Part shown: piece by piece, positions 36,005 to 46,217 of the stretch
How the letters are laid out: each line of letters starts with the position of its first letter
How positions within the stretch are numbered: position 1 is the first letter of the stretch
From: Ctenosaura bakeri
Lineage: Eukaryota; Chordata; Lepidosauria; Squamata; Iguanidae
NCBI GenBank assembly: GCA_948474755.1
Contig: CAOLHI010000075.1
Span: 965,064-1,029,063, forward strand
Reading direction: 5' to 3'
Length of the DNA stretch: 64,000 bases
Made by a program: the position numbers and the translations under genes
The notes under the pieces: generated by a model
Database searches by the model: none
The model's input: only the letters and a program-made list of their open reading frames with translations
Told to the model about the DNA's origin: nothing

Positions 36005-36832
36005 CAGCAGTTCTTAACCTGTGATCTGTGGACCCCCAGCTGGCTATGATGTCTTCACAGGGGGCCACAAAGGCTTGAAGAAATGTTATGAGCTTTTACA
36101 GTTAAAATAGAAAGACAGACTGACAGACAGGCAGATGATCATACATTGATCTCAAAGAGCAGCAATCTTTTGCCAGTGAAAGACATCATTTGCACAAAGT
36201 TTCATTACAATACCTCAAACAGTTGAAAAGTTATAGAAATAAGTTTTTTGTTTTTTGTTTTGCTGATAGCAAAAAAAAAAGTACTTGTTACTTGCTACTT
36301 CTGCAAGCAGTGAGAACATGCAAGTAAATGATGTGAGAAAGCAAATGGTATTTTTGCTACTGTGCAGACAGCCAAAAACCACCTTCATAGCTGCACTGAA
36401 CTCTAGTGTTGTCCCCATTGTGCTGCCACATTCGCAGAAAATCTTTTGCTTCCCAGAATTCTGTAACTATGGTGAGAATGTTCTCCAAAAAATTCATGTA
36501 TAAAAGGAAGACAATGTTTATACAGAGAGACTTGGGCCCTAGACTGTTATAGTGCTAGTATTCCACTTTCAACATCCTATAGAATCCTGGGGTTTATAAA
36601 CCTGGGTTTATCTAGTGTGGAGATCACCTTAGATCAGTCAGTACTGTTACAATAGGAGTGTGTGTATTTATTTATTTCTCCCTTCTCTTCAAATCTGAAG
36701 AACCTTGATGAGCAACTTACAAAAAAATTGATGCCCTTTGGGGTTTTAAATCTTGAATTAAGTCTCGGTGGTCCTCAGCAACAAAAGACATTTAAAGAGG
36801 GTCTGTGGTAAAGAAAAGGTTAAGAACGATTG
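36005..36832. mobile_element. hAT-type non-autonomous element with nested MITE
   Basis: Left end CAGCAGTTCTTAACCTGTGA and the reverse complement of the right end, CAATCGTTCTTAACCTTTTC, match the hAT style TIR. The flanks ctccagag (35997-36004) and ctctaaag (36833-36840) agree at 6 of 8 positions, an aged 8-bp target duplication. A family A MITE remnant sits inside at 36534-36630. The copy is 828 bp and has no transposase. Confidence 0.8.
36534..36630. mobile_element. Family A MITE remnant inside the hAT element
   Basis: gactgttatagtgctagtat, then ccactttcaacatcctatag followed by ggtttatctagtgtgg; only the two outer thirds survive. Confidence 0.65.
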
Positions 36833-37596
36833 CTCTAAAGGAGGTCTTTCCTTCTGTTGATGAAAATCTTCCTGTTAGGAATGCTCAAAAGGACTGTTAA
36901 AATTTTCAGTGCTTCTGTATGGATCTGTTTTCAACATACTGCATGGAATTTGTTTTTGTTTTACTGCTGAAAGATGCCTACTTCTTTAATAAAATGCTTG
37001 GAATTTGTTTTCTTCTACTTTGGTACTTTTATCTGACCTTCGTTTGTTTTACCTTTGTTGCTGCTTTGAGTGTTTTAGAGAACAGATAAGATATGCATAT
37101 TTTAAAATTAATAATTAAACAAATGATTACGCCATTTCAATTTTTGTGTGCTTTGGATGCACCTTTGATGAGGAAAGCATTGTTGATCCAAAATTCAGGG
37201 TTTTTACATGAAGTCTGAATTCATGAAGATTTGCTTGCAAACAGACAAAAGCTAGATTGCAACACAGATATTTTTAAACTGCTTTGTTGTAAGTAAGCAG
37301 TGAAGTGCTCTCTAGTGGTTCTAGAAAGAAGCAGAGTTTTCTCTTCTACCACTCTACTGGTGAAATGAACAAAGGAATAGTAGAGTATGTATATACCAAA
37401 GCATATGGAAGCAAGAAAGGAGTACTAGGTTACATTTCCACCACTGCACCTAAATGGGCATTCGGTCTCAAGCACTTTGAAACCATCAAACAAACAAAAT
37501 CACTGTTCCAAGTAGTAGTAGCATGAGATATTCGATTAAATTATTGCTGGGGTCAGTTTTATCAATGTAGCTGAGCAGAAGGGTAGCTATACTATA

Positions 37597-37701
37597 ATTT
37601 CCACACTACGCTCTTATAGCATGATTATTCCAAACCCCAGGATTCCATAGGATGTTGAAAGTGGAATAACCGCGTTTTAAGAGTGTAGTGTGGAAATGAC
37701 C
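37597..37701. mobile_element. Palindromic MITE, family A copy (short)
   Basis: Left arm ATTTCCACACTACGCTCTTA has lost its first GGCC. The right arm is ttaagagtgtagtgtggaaatgacc. The middle is shortened to caaaccccaggattccatag. ATA is present on both sides. Confidence 0.75.
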
Positions 37702-39149
37702 ATAGGTGGAACAATTATGCCTGATATTTCATGTAGTATCTATAGTATAGTATAGTATAGTGTGATAATATGACACTTCTAGGGGTTAACATTGTGAAAG
37801 TGCTATTCTGACAGTGTATCATATTTTCCACAGTTATGTTGCAACTTTTTCCCCCAAAAGAAATAGAAATCAACAGATCTGCTACAGAATGTTTTCATTG
37901 CATTTAATTTTACTATGTGTGGATTCTAACAGTAGAGGTAGCACAGAGAGCACTGAGGGTGTAATTATGGGTCCCACACCTCCCCAATAATCTATTCTGG
38001 CATCAATTTAATACACCACCACCATTTAAGTAAAGTTATTGTTTGAATGGCCGTCACTGCAGACACTAAACCAGGCTTCTGCAAGAGCCTCATCAGGCTT
38101 GTAATTCCCATGGAAACCAAAAGGTGTGGAAGTCTATTCTGTCCAAGAGTGGCTGGCAGATCTGTCAGCATCAGGGTGGCAAATCCACTTTGGATTTTAC
38201 TGTCTTTCCTCCTACAGCTCCTCTACATTGCCAGTGCCAAACTAGGGTCAAGTACCAGCAGAGCCCCCATTCAGTTCAGAGCAGCTGGGAGAGATGTGGC
38301 AGTAAAATCCAGAGTGTATCTGCTGGCCCTGCAGTGGCAGATCCACCAGGCACCCCAACACTGCCCATCAAGAGTGAGGAGGCTGTGCTGATAGATCCAT
38401 AACTGATCATCAGGAAACCATCTACAGAGGACAGTGACCTCAAAGAGTGAGGGACATGTGTATGCCAGGGAAGAGGGTTCTTTTAGCAAGGAAGCTGCAA
38501 TCTAGGAAACACTAGGAAGAGCATTTACCCCAGAATACATTTGTGAAAATAAGCTAATGGCTTCATGCTAAATCTTGATGTCTTCAGTTGTGAGCTCTGT
38601 TATTTAAGATTTCCAATCAGAACTTTGAACAGGCAAAAAAAATGACCAGACTTTTTTTTAAGGTTGTTGATAGACATGGCTGAAGTTATATGGGCCATTC
38701 TGAGGATTAAATGCTTTTCCATAATGAGCAGGGCAAAGCAGAAGGACATGGATCTCTTTGAGGATCATCTCTCAGCCACAGCATATTGTAAATATTTAAT
38801 AGCAACTTCTGCTCCCAGAAAGATGCAGACTTGGCCACTGCTGGAAATTGAAGATAGGCAGATGGTGCCTTCTTCATCTCCTTCCCAACAGCAAATGGAG
38901 ATACTTCCTTTGCAAAAAAAAAGAAAAAAGAAAAAAATTAGCTATTTCAGCCTGGGGGTGGAGAGGTGGGGTGGGAGCATGTGTGGGAGACCTTGTGACT
39001 GCCAAAGAAAGTCCAGATCTTCAGGCCTTTTTGGCTGCTTTCGCATATGTGAAATGGTATCATTAAAATATGACAGAGGCTTGCATTTCTCTAGGCACAG
39101 CTGCATATCCTGACATGTATTTGAACAATGGGCTATATATACTGGCAGG
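37702..39149. other. Intronic DNA with an imperfect inverted repeat
   Basis: Arms at about 38150-38199 and 38297-38345 pair imperfectly (tggattttactg with cagtaaaatcca at their core), separated by ~100 bp; this may be an unclassified small DNA element. A (TATAG)n run lies at 37739-37761. The open frame at 38047-38391 crosses the inverted repeat and the one at 38664-39113 has no motif. Confidence 0.45.
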
Positions 39150-39372
39150 TATGCCTAAATACTCTGAAGGTACCAGATGCCATCTGATTTTGGAAACTAA
39201 AGAGGGTTAGCCCTGGTTAGTACTTGGATAGGAGACCACCAACGAATACCAGGTGCTATAGGCTATATTTCAGAGGAAGGAACTGGTAAAGCCCACCTCT
39301 GAGTATTGTCTAAAAAAACCCCTATGAAATTCATGAGATCACCATAAATTGAAATGTAATTTTAAAGGCACA
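39150..39372 (+). mobile_element. 5S rRNA-derived SINE, plus strand
   Basis: The head is clearly 5S-like: ccatctgattttggaaacta, then ggttagtacttggataggag and accaggtgctataggct, matching 5S rRNA's ggttagtacttggatgggag and gaataccgggtgctgtagg. The body then reads acctctgagtattgtct and the tail ends ttttaaaggcacacacaca. The 3' third is shared with the tRNA SINE. Confidence 0.88.
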
Positions 39373-40231
39373 CACACACACACACACTGCCATATCTCCT
39401 TGATCTCCCTCTGCCCACATCTCTGGATATGAGTTATTATTTTGTTCTCTCAATTATTATCTGGATTGCATTACTGGGTTAAGTGACTTATTCCAGTGAC
39501 TCTTAAGGCTGTCAGTGTTGTTCTGCCACTCCATCTGCAAAGCAAGAGAGAAAAGAAAGACTCTCAGAACCTGATAGATGGTCCAGAGAGTCTATATCTT
39601 AGTCTGCCCCATACCTTCTGAATAACTGTAGTTGTCAGCCATTTACACAGGACAATGTCCCCAGCAGCACTTTCTCTTTGCTTCAGGAAAGAATGGCTTT
39701 TGGACTGGTGTTAAGACTGCTGTCAACAAGAAAGAATCTTCTGGCATCATTGGTATTGTTATTATAAGACATAAAAACAGGAGCCACAAAAAATATACTT
39801 AAAATTTACTGAGTTATGGAGAGGTTGCACTTTAATTAAAAAAAAAATCATGTGGGGAATCTCAAGATGCTTTCACCCTCACTCCACAATCCAAAAAGAC
39901 AAGTTAGAGTTCTATTCACTCCATCAAATCCAAACTCTGAAAAGACAACTCTGGGTGATTTATGATTTGATGATCCTCAGCTTCCTCTGCCTACGAGAGG
40001 CAGAAACATTTTCTGCTGCAGACAATGATTATTTTTTTTCATTTGGTCTAGAGAGTATGAGTTATTGTGCACGATTCTGTTCATTTGGCCTCCTAGCAAC
40101 TGATACAGGCTACCAAATTAGAAAATGTTACAAACTGTCGTTCAAGATATGCTGACACATAGTTCCAAGTCAGAACCATTCCAAGAGTCCAATAAAATCC
40201 ATCCATTCATTCATTCATTGTCCAATAATGA
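39373..40231. other. Intronic DNA, no recognised feature
   Basis: Nothing recognised; the frame at 39850-40155 has no motif. Confidence 0.5.
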
Positions 40232-41523
40232 AGGTTAGAATAGAATCGTACAATCATAAAATCATAGAGTTGGGGGGGCTTTATGGGCCATCTAGTCCAA
40301 CCCCTTGCTCAGTGCAGTTAAACATACCCAGCAGAATGTTCAGCATCTTTTTGAGAAGGACTCTGCATGACGTCACTAGGCAATTAGTTCCATTGCAAAA
40401 TTGTTCCTGCTGATAAGAAGCTCTTTCTAGAGTTCCATCAAAATCTACCCTCCTGTAACTTAAAACCATTAGACTTAGGGAAGATCTTCCCTCTGCTCTC
40501 TATGACAATATTTAAAGAGTGCAATCATGTCAGCCCTCCGTCTTCTCTTTGCTAAGCTGCACAAGCCTTGCTCCTCCAACTTTTCCTATGTTTTGTTCTC
40601 CATGCTGCTTATCATCCTTGTTGCCCTTCTCTGAATCTGTTCAACCTTGTCTATATCCTTCTTAAGATGGAGCACCAAGTATGCAAAGTAGTCCAAATGA
40701 AGCCTAGCCTACATAGAATATAGTCAGACTATTACTTTCCTTGGTTTGAAAGCTATGTTTATATTAATACAGGCTAAAATAGCACTTATCATCTTGGCTG
40801 CAGCATCACACTGCTGGTTCGTGTTCTTCTGATCACCAATAATGCCAAAGTCCTTTTTGCATCTAGTATTGGTGAGCCGTGTATCCCCCTCCTATACCTG
40901 TACATTTAGCTTTTGTGGTGTAGATTTAGAATTTTGCATTTGTCTCCATTAATGGAATTTAATTTTATTAATTTTATTCATTTCTGCCCGATTTTGCAGT
41001 TTATCCAGGTCCTTTTCAACTCTGTTACTTTCTTTCAATGTATTAGCTGCACCTTCCAGTTTTGTGTCATCTATAAAGGATAAGGATTCCCTCCACCTCA
41101 TCATCTAAGTCATTGATAAAAATATTGAAGAGCCCTAGGACAGAACCCTGAGGCACTCCACTCAAGACCTCCTTCCATTTTGAAGCACAGCCATCCTACT
41201 AAACTAGTGAACTGACTTGAAAAGAAAAAGATATAAGATTAGTTTGGCAGGATTTGTTCTTGACAAACCCATGCTGCCTCCTGCAGATCACTGCCCTGCC
41301 ATCAGGATCTTCTTTTTGTCTCTTTTGAAAAGAGGGACAATGTTTGCCCTTCTCCAGTCCTTTGGTACCACAACTGTTCTCCAAGATTTCTCAAAAATAA
41401 TGGAAACTGTTTCAGAGAGTAATTCAGTGAGTTCTTTCAGTACTCTAGGATGCAATTTGTCTGGTTCTGCAGATCTGAACTTGTTTAGGTTAGTTAGGTG
41501 ATACTTAGCTAGCTGCCCTGTCA

Positions 41524-41737
41524 CTCTACAACCGTTATAGTGCTATTATTCCAGTTTAACTGCCATAGCAACTTCCTGTGGGATTCTGGGGTTTGTTGTC
41601 TAGTGAGGATCAAGAGCTCTCTAGCTGAGAATTTTACATGTCACTCCCTAAACTGCAAATCCTAGGACGCCAGTGGATGCTGGCATGGCAGTTAAAGTGG
41701 ACTATAGCTCTATGACACTGTGGCATAATAGGGCCCT
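41524..41737. mobile_element. Family A-related MITE inside CR1
   Basis: acaaccgttatagtgctatt and attccagtttaactgccata, mirrored by tggcagttaaagtggactat and gacactgtggcataataggg. The middle (gagctctctagctgagaatt) matches that of the copy at 23148. Confidence 0.7.
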
Positions 41738-42060
41738 AACTCCCTATCAGTCTTGATTTGCAATCTAGATCCCTTACCAAGGTCTTTTCTGCAGCATGGA
41801 AACACACAGTTCTCTTTTTGGGGAAAAACTAAAGTAAAACAGGTATTGAGCAGTTCTGCCTTTTTGTTATGATTTTTAGCATTTTACCATCCTTTAGCAT
41901 TTTGCGCACTATTTCCTCGGTCATTGTCTTGCCTCAAATGTATCTGAAAAAAAACTTTTTGTTGTTCCTTGCTTTCCTAGCCACTCTCAGCACATTTTGA
42001 GCTTTAGCTGTCCTCACACTGTCCTTGCAAACTTGGGCTACACATCTGTAGTCTTTCTTA

Positions 42061-42492
42061 GGCCCTTTTTGTACGGTATTTGCCATGTGAAAGGGCACCT
42101 GGAGCATCGCGCAACTGTGAAGAGTAATCTGCACAATGTACTCACAATTGCGTGACGCTCCAGAGTAGGGCAGGCACCGCTCGTGTACTTTTTCATTTTC
42201 AACTTTCAGCCAAAAATGATGCACGATCACTCATTGATCCAGGGCTCTGCGTGCACTTGCCATGTGTGAGGAGCCTCTGAAGCCACAGTAGTCACACTTC
42301 CTGCACCAGTGCAGCCTGGGAAACTCCCAGGCTGTGCTGCAGAAGGAAGAGGCAGGGCTCTCAAACTGCCTGCTCGGGAGCAGGCAGCTTGTATGGAGCT
42401 GAAGCAGCAGGGACGTGAGACCCTCTTGCTGGAGGCTGCTCGCGTGATCCCCACACCCCAGCACCAAGAGAAGGTTTGTTGCAGAAAGGGCC
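42061..42492. mobile_element. GGCC-ended MITE, family B copy 4 (inverted) inside CR1
   Basis: Starts ggccctttttgtacggtatt and ends gttgcagaaagggcc; internal cttgctggaggctgctcgcg and attttcaactttcagccaaa match family B in reverse. Flanks are TTA and TAA, so a 3-bp duplication is imperfect here. Confidence 0.82.
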
Positions 42493-42522
42493 TAAGTTAT
42501 CTTTCCTTCCTTCCAATCCCTA

Positions 42523-42757
42523 TCAGTTGTTCTGGTGTGCCTTCAAGCTGTTTCCAACTTATTTTGATCACAATGCAATCCTATCACAGGAGGTTTTTTT
42601 GGCAAGATTTGTTCACAGCGGGTTTGCCTTGTCTTCCCTGAGGCTGAGAAAGTACGATTTGCTAAGGGTCACGTAGTGGGTTTCCATGGCTTAGCAGAGA
42701 TTCAAACTCTGGTCTCCAGAGTTGAAGTCCAGTGGTCAAACCACTACACTACACAAA
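42523..42757 (-). mobile_element. tRNA-derived SINE inside CR1, minus strand
   Basis: On + it reads gttctggtgtgccttcaagc, then ttggcaagatttgttcacag, cctgaggctgagaaagtacg and ends gtggtcaaaccactacacta, the tRNA-like head. Almost complete. Confidence 0.85.
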
Positions 42758-45212
42758 TTCTCCTTCCATTCTTTATACATGCTCTTTTTTTCTTTTCACT
42801 TTCTCTTTGAGTTTGCTGTGCAGTCATATTGGCTTTTTCAAATGATTCCCATTTTTACTCTTCCATGGGATTGTTTGTGATTGTGCTTTTTGCAACTCAT
42901 TTTTCAAGAACTCCCACTTTTTCTGGATATCTGGTTCTTTTGTCATGTCTCACCATGTGAATCGACCAAGTATTTCCCTGCACTTGTTAAAATGAGTTTT
43001 CTTGAAATACAAAATCCATGCTTGGCTGTACTTTTTTTTCCCTGTCCCATGATTGTGAATTCTAGCATTGTATGGTCACTTCCCCCTAAAGTACCAACTG
43101 CTTTGATTCCAGTGACCAACTACTCCCTGCTGGTTAGGATCAAGCCCAGTATTGCCAGTCCCCTTGTTCTTTTCTCTATGTTTTAGAAATAAGAAATTAA
43201 CTGCAAGGTACCTCAGGAATTTATTGGAAAGTCTATGCTTAGCAGAGTTAGTCTCCCAGAATATATCAGGGTGGTTGAAGTCCCCCTTAAGTACTAATTC
43301 TTGCATCTTTGAGGTTTCTGGGGTTTATTTCTGAAAAGCATCTACCACCTCATCTTGGCTTGGTGCCTGTAGTAAACTCCTACCACAATGTTATATTTCT
43401 TTATTTCTCCGTGTATTTTTGCCCAGTTGCTTCAGTTGGTCCATCACTCTCATGGATTTCTGAACAACTGAATTTATCTTTGATTTATTATGTTATGCTC
43501 CCCTCATTTTCTGCCATCTCTATTCTCTTTGAATATATCCTTCAGGGTTTTCTTTCAGTCATGGAAGTCATCACACCAGGGCTTACACTTTACAGGTGTA
43601 AAGTTATATTTTCCTTCCTGTACTAGGACGTCAAGCTCATCTTGTTTGTTTCCCAAACTTTGTGAGCTGGTGTTAGGTATATTAAGGTTTAGGTATATGA
43701 AAGTATATGATATATGGTTAGGTATATGAAGGTTTATTGATCTCATCTAGTAATTTACTGTCAGTTTTAAAGTGGATCCCATTCTGTCTCTCAGCTTCTC
43801 CTCTTGAATTCACATCCTTGTATTTAGAACTTCCTTTTGGGCTGATGCTTGAGCTATCATCTCTACCCTCCAAAGATTTAGTTTAAAGCCCCCTTGATTA
43901 GATTTGCCATGCTAGTCCCAAAGATATTCTCCCTAGTCTTTGTGTGATGCACCCCATCTGTAGCCAATAGTCCTTTGTCTAAGAAGTGAAGATTGTGATC
44001 CCAGAAGCCAAACCTCTCTTGTCTGCACCACCTACATAGAAAGTTGTTCACTGTTATTATCTTCTTGTCCCTGTGAGGTCCCCACTGGCAGAATTGATGA
44101 GAATACCACCTGTGCTTCACATTCTTCTGCTTCCTGCCCAAAACTTCACACTCAGAGGTGATCTGCTCAAAAGTGTTGTGTTGTTGGTGCCCACATGAAT
44201 AAGGAGAAAGGAGTACTGATCTGTGCTTTTGGCAAGTTGTCAGTGATATCTCAGATATGTGCACCAGGAAGACAGCACACTTCCCAGTTGATCTCATCCG
44301 GCAGACACTCAGGTGCCTTTGTATCCCTGAGCAATGAGTCCTCAACCACCTTTCTTTTATTCTTGTTACAGTTGGCCATTCTTCTTGGCATGCCGTATCT
44401 CTTACTGCTGATTTCCTTTCCTGTTTCAGCATCTTCTCTGCTGCTATCATCCTGAAGATGTAGTAAATGACTGCTATGTTGAAACAGTTCTGAAACCCTT
44501 CTGTGTGGTCTGCTCCTGATAGTAACTGTCCTCCAGGGTGTTTCCTCACTGTTAAAGACATCTTCATTTTGGCAGTTTCTTCCAGTTCTGCAGGATCAAT
44601 TCTCCCTGTGTCCTACCCAGGAAGTCCTCCTGTTCTGTAATGCATTGAAGGGACTCAACACATAGCTGAAAGGGAGAGGAAGGAAGGAAGGAGGGAAGGA
44701 AAGCAAAACAAACCTTTAAAAGGTGTAACGGATATCAGTAGCCATGTATGTGTGTTTCAGGTAGGTCAGAAGTCACAAAAAGGTGTAACATATATGTTTT
44801 CTACAAGATTTGCAATGTGTACAATTGTTGTAGCTTTGAGGACGTGCATGTGAATGTGCATATGCATACATGTGCACACATACACCTCCTCATTTTCCCA
44901 CTGCCCAGTCCTATTGAGAGTCACATTGCATTGCTTTGGGTAATGTTAACAGTCACACCTTATGTCAGAGAAATTTAAGGTTCCCACTTGCAGTGCAGGG
45001 TTTATACCCAGTTGAAGATATGGTCTCCAGATGCTTCAGACCCTCCAACCAGAAAATCAACCTTTGAAGTTGTGTCTGGTCTTGATTTTTCCCCCTCATC
45101 TTCCCTCAATAGTAATAAATATTTTAGTGGACGAGTCTTCAGTTTCAGCAAAATGAAAATCCGTATGCAGTAAACTCTTCAATATTTCTCTCTCTTTCTT
45201 CCTGCTTTACAG

Positions 45213-45432
45213 TTTGATCACTCATGGCTTTGGAACTCCAGCTATATGTGCTGCCCTCAGCACTTTCCAAACTGTTCTCAGTGAAATGCTGAACTACTTG
45301 GAAAAGCACACAGCACACAAAAATGGCGGAGCAGCAGAATCTGGCCAAGGACATGCCAACTCAGAGAAGGCCCCCCTGCGGAAAACTTCAGAGGCTGCTG
45401 TGAAAGAGGGCAAAACAGAAAAGACAGACTAG
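45213..45432 (+). CDS. TFAP2D: TFAP2D last coding exon (C-terminus, stop codon)
   Basis: The exon opens after a long pyrimidine tract ending ctgctttacag (AG at 45211-45212), completes the split serine codon, and runs 220 bp to TAG at 45430-45432. It encodes [20 protein letters not shown], then [19 protein letters not shown] and a polar tail ending [13 protein letters not shown], about residues 380-452. HGFGxPAICAAL is the last helix of the AP-2 dimerisation domain. The serine, lysine and glutamate-rich tail with KTEKTD at the end is specific to AP-2 delta as I know the family. The exon sits only ~560 bp downstream of a minus-strand CR1 element. The sequence is intact and appears strongly conserved, so the gene is presumably functional. 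Confidence 0.95.
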
Positions 45433-46051
45433 CTACATCAAACAGAATCTATTTCCAGAGAACCTTGCTGCTGATATTTTTTTTAAAACATATATCTATC
45501 TATCTATATATCTATATCTATATATATCTCATTGAGGGTGACTTAGCTCCACTGGACCAAACCAACTGGGGGAAAAAGTTTTTCCAAACTCACCAGCCCT
45601 AGCTACCTGAAGGACAGTGACACAGAGTAACCATGTGATGAAGTTGTCACTTTTTAAAAGCATTGCTCTCTAACCTGCATTTTGTGTGTGCGCGTGTGTG
45701 AGTGTATATGTGTGCACATACACATTTAATCATCAATGCAAATGGCACATTTTATTTCTTAGAGCTTCCAGACATGGAAGAAGCAGCACAACACTAACTT
45801 GTTCCAGGCAAGGCCTGAAACACTTTAGTGACTGGACAGTTGTTAGTGGAAACTAAGAAAATGTGACATCATGGGATATACAGCTCCTGGTGAACTTGTG
45901 TCATATTACCTATTCAGTGGATGAAACAGGAAACAATGAATATTTCAGTTGTCCTTGAGAGACAATGTGGAAGAATGCCTGGAATGGGAAATGGAAGGAA
46001 TTGAAGACTTTGGAAATGACAAACACTGTGTTACTAGGGTCTGAAGTCTGA
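45433..46051 (+). other. TFAP2D: Proximal 3' UTR of TFAP2D
   Basis: This follows the TAG stop directly and must be transcribed for at least some distance. It contains a run of TATC/TATA repeats at about 45490-45530 and TG/CA-rich tracts at 45683-45725. No AATAAA hexamer was noticed before the MITE at 46052, so either a variant signal is used or the UTR is long and includes that MITE. Confidence 0.6.
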
Positions 46052-46217
46052 GGCCATTTCCACACTAGACTGTTATAATGCTATTATGCCACTTTCAACA
46101 TCCTATGGAATCTTGGGGTTTGCCTCAAAGGCCCCTCCCTAAACTGCAAACTCCAGGATTCCATAGGATGTTGAAAATGGAATAATAGTAATATAGGAGT
46201 CTAGTGCAGAAATGGCC
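46052..46217. mobile_element. Palindromic MITE, family A, best preserved ends
   Basis: Starts GGCCATTTCCACACTAGACT and ends gtctagtgcagaaatggcc. TGA flanks both sides (46049-46051 and 46218-46220). Arms pair through gttataatgctattatgcca and caacatcctatggaatc. It lies about 620 bp past the TFAP2D stop, possibly within the 3' UTR. Confidence 0.85.

Larger units (their letters stand above)
40232..44650 (-). mobile_element. Long, old CR1 LINE on the minus strand, split by three insertions
   Basis: The 3' end lies at left: on the minus strand ctagatggcccataaagccc and ccaactctatgattttatgat. Going right come RT fragments (e.g. the minus frame 41288-41524 with LHPRVLKELTELLSETVSII and VVPKDWRRANIVPLF), an endonuclease piece at 43076-43306 (GDFNHPDIFWE, the conserved CR1/APE motif), and ORF1 esterase-like sequence at 43878-44567 (RQERFGFWDHNLHFLDKGLL, GTSMANLIKGAL). 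It is interrupted at 41524-41737 and 42061-42492 by MITEs and at 42523-42757 by a SINE. Many frameshifts make it dead. It is antisense in intron 7 of TFAP2D and may be close to full length. Confidence 0.85.
3429..45432 (+). other. TFAP2D: TFAP2D (AP-2 delta) locus, exons 4-8 and introns
   Basis: Five exons on the + strand join in frame to give the C-terminal ~254 residues of an AP-2 transcription factor. AP-2 proteins are nuclear and bind GC-rich palindromic sites as dimers through a basic region plus a helix-span-helix domain. The delta paralogue is indicated by the tail ending KTEKTD and by the stretch [20 protein letters not shown], unlike the tail of AP-2 alpha/beta as I remember it. Introns are 3547, 19209, 8817 and 9670 bp, all GT-AG. 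Phases match at every junction: AG|A, G|GA, AA|G, AG|T. Exon numbers assume the eight-exon structure known for AP-2 delta; the sequence itself shows only the last five. No convincing exon was found in 1-3428, so the N-terminal transactivation region lies outside the window. Paralogue assignment is from memory of the family. Confidence 0.93.

Noticed and set aside
43878..44567. 229-codon minus-strand frame as a host gene
   Set aside because: Its C-terminal half matches the CR1 ORF1 esterase region and it lies directly upstream of CR1 endonuclease remnants.
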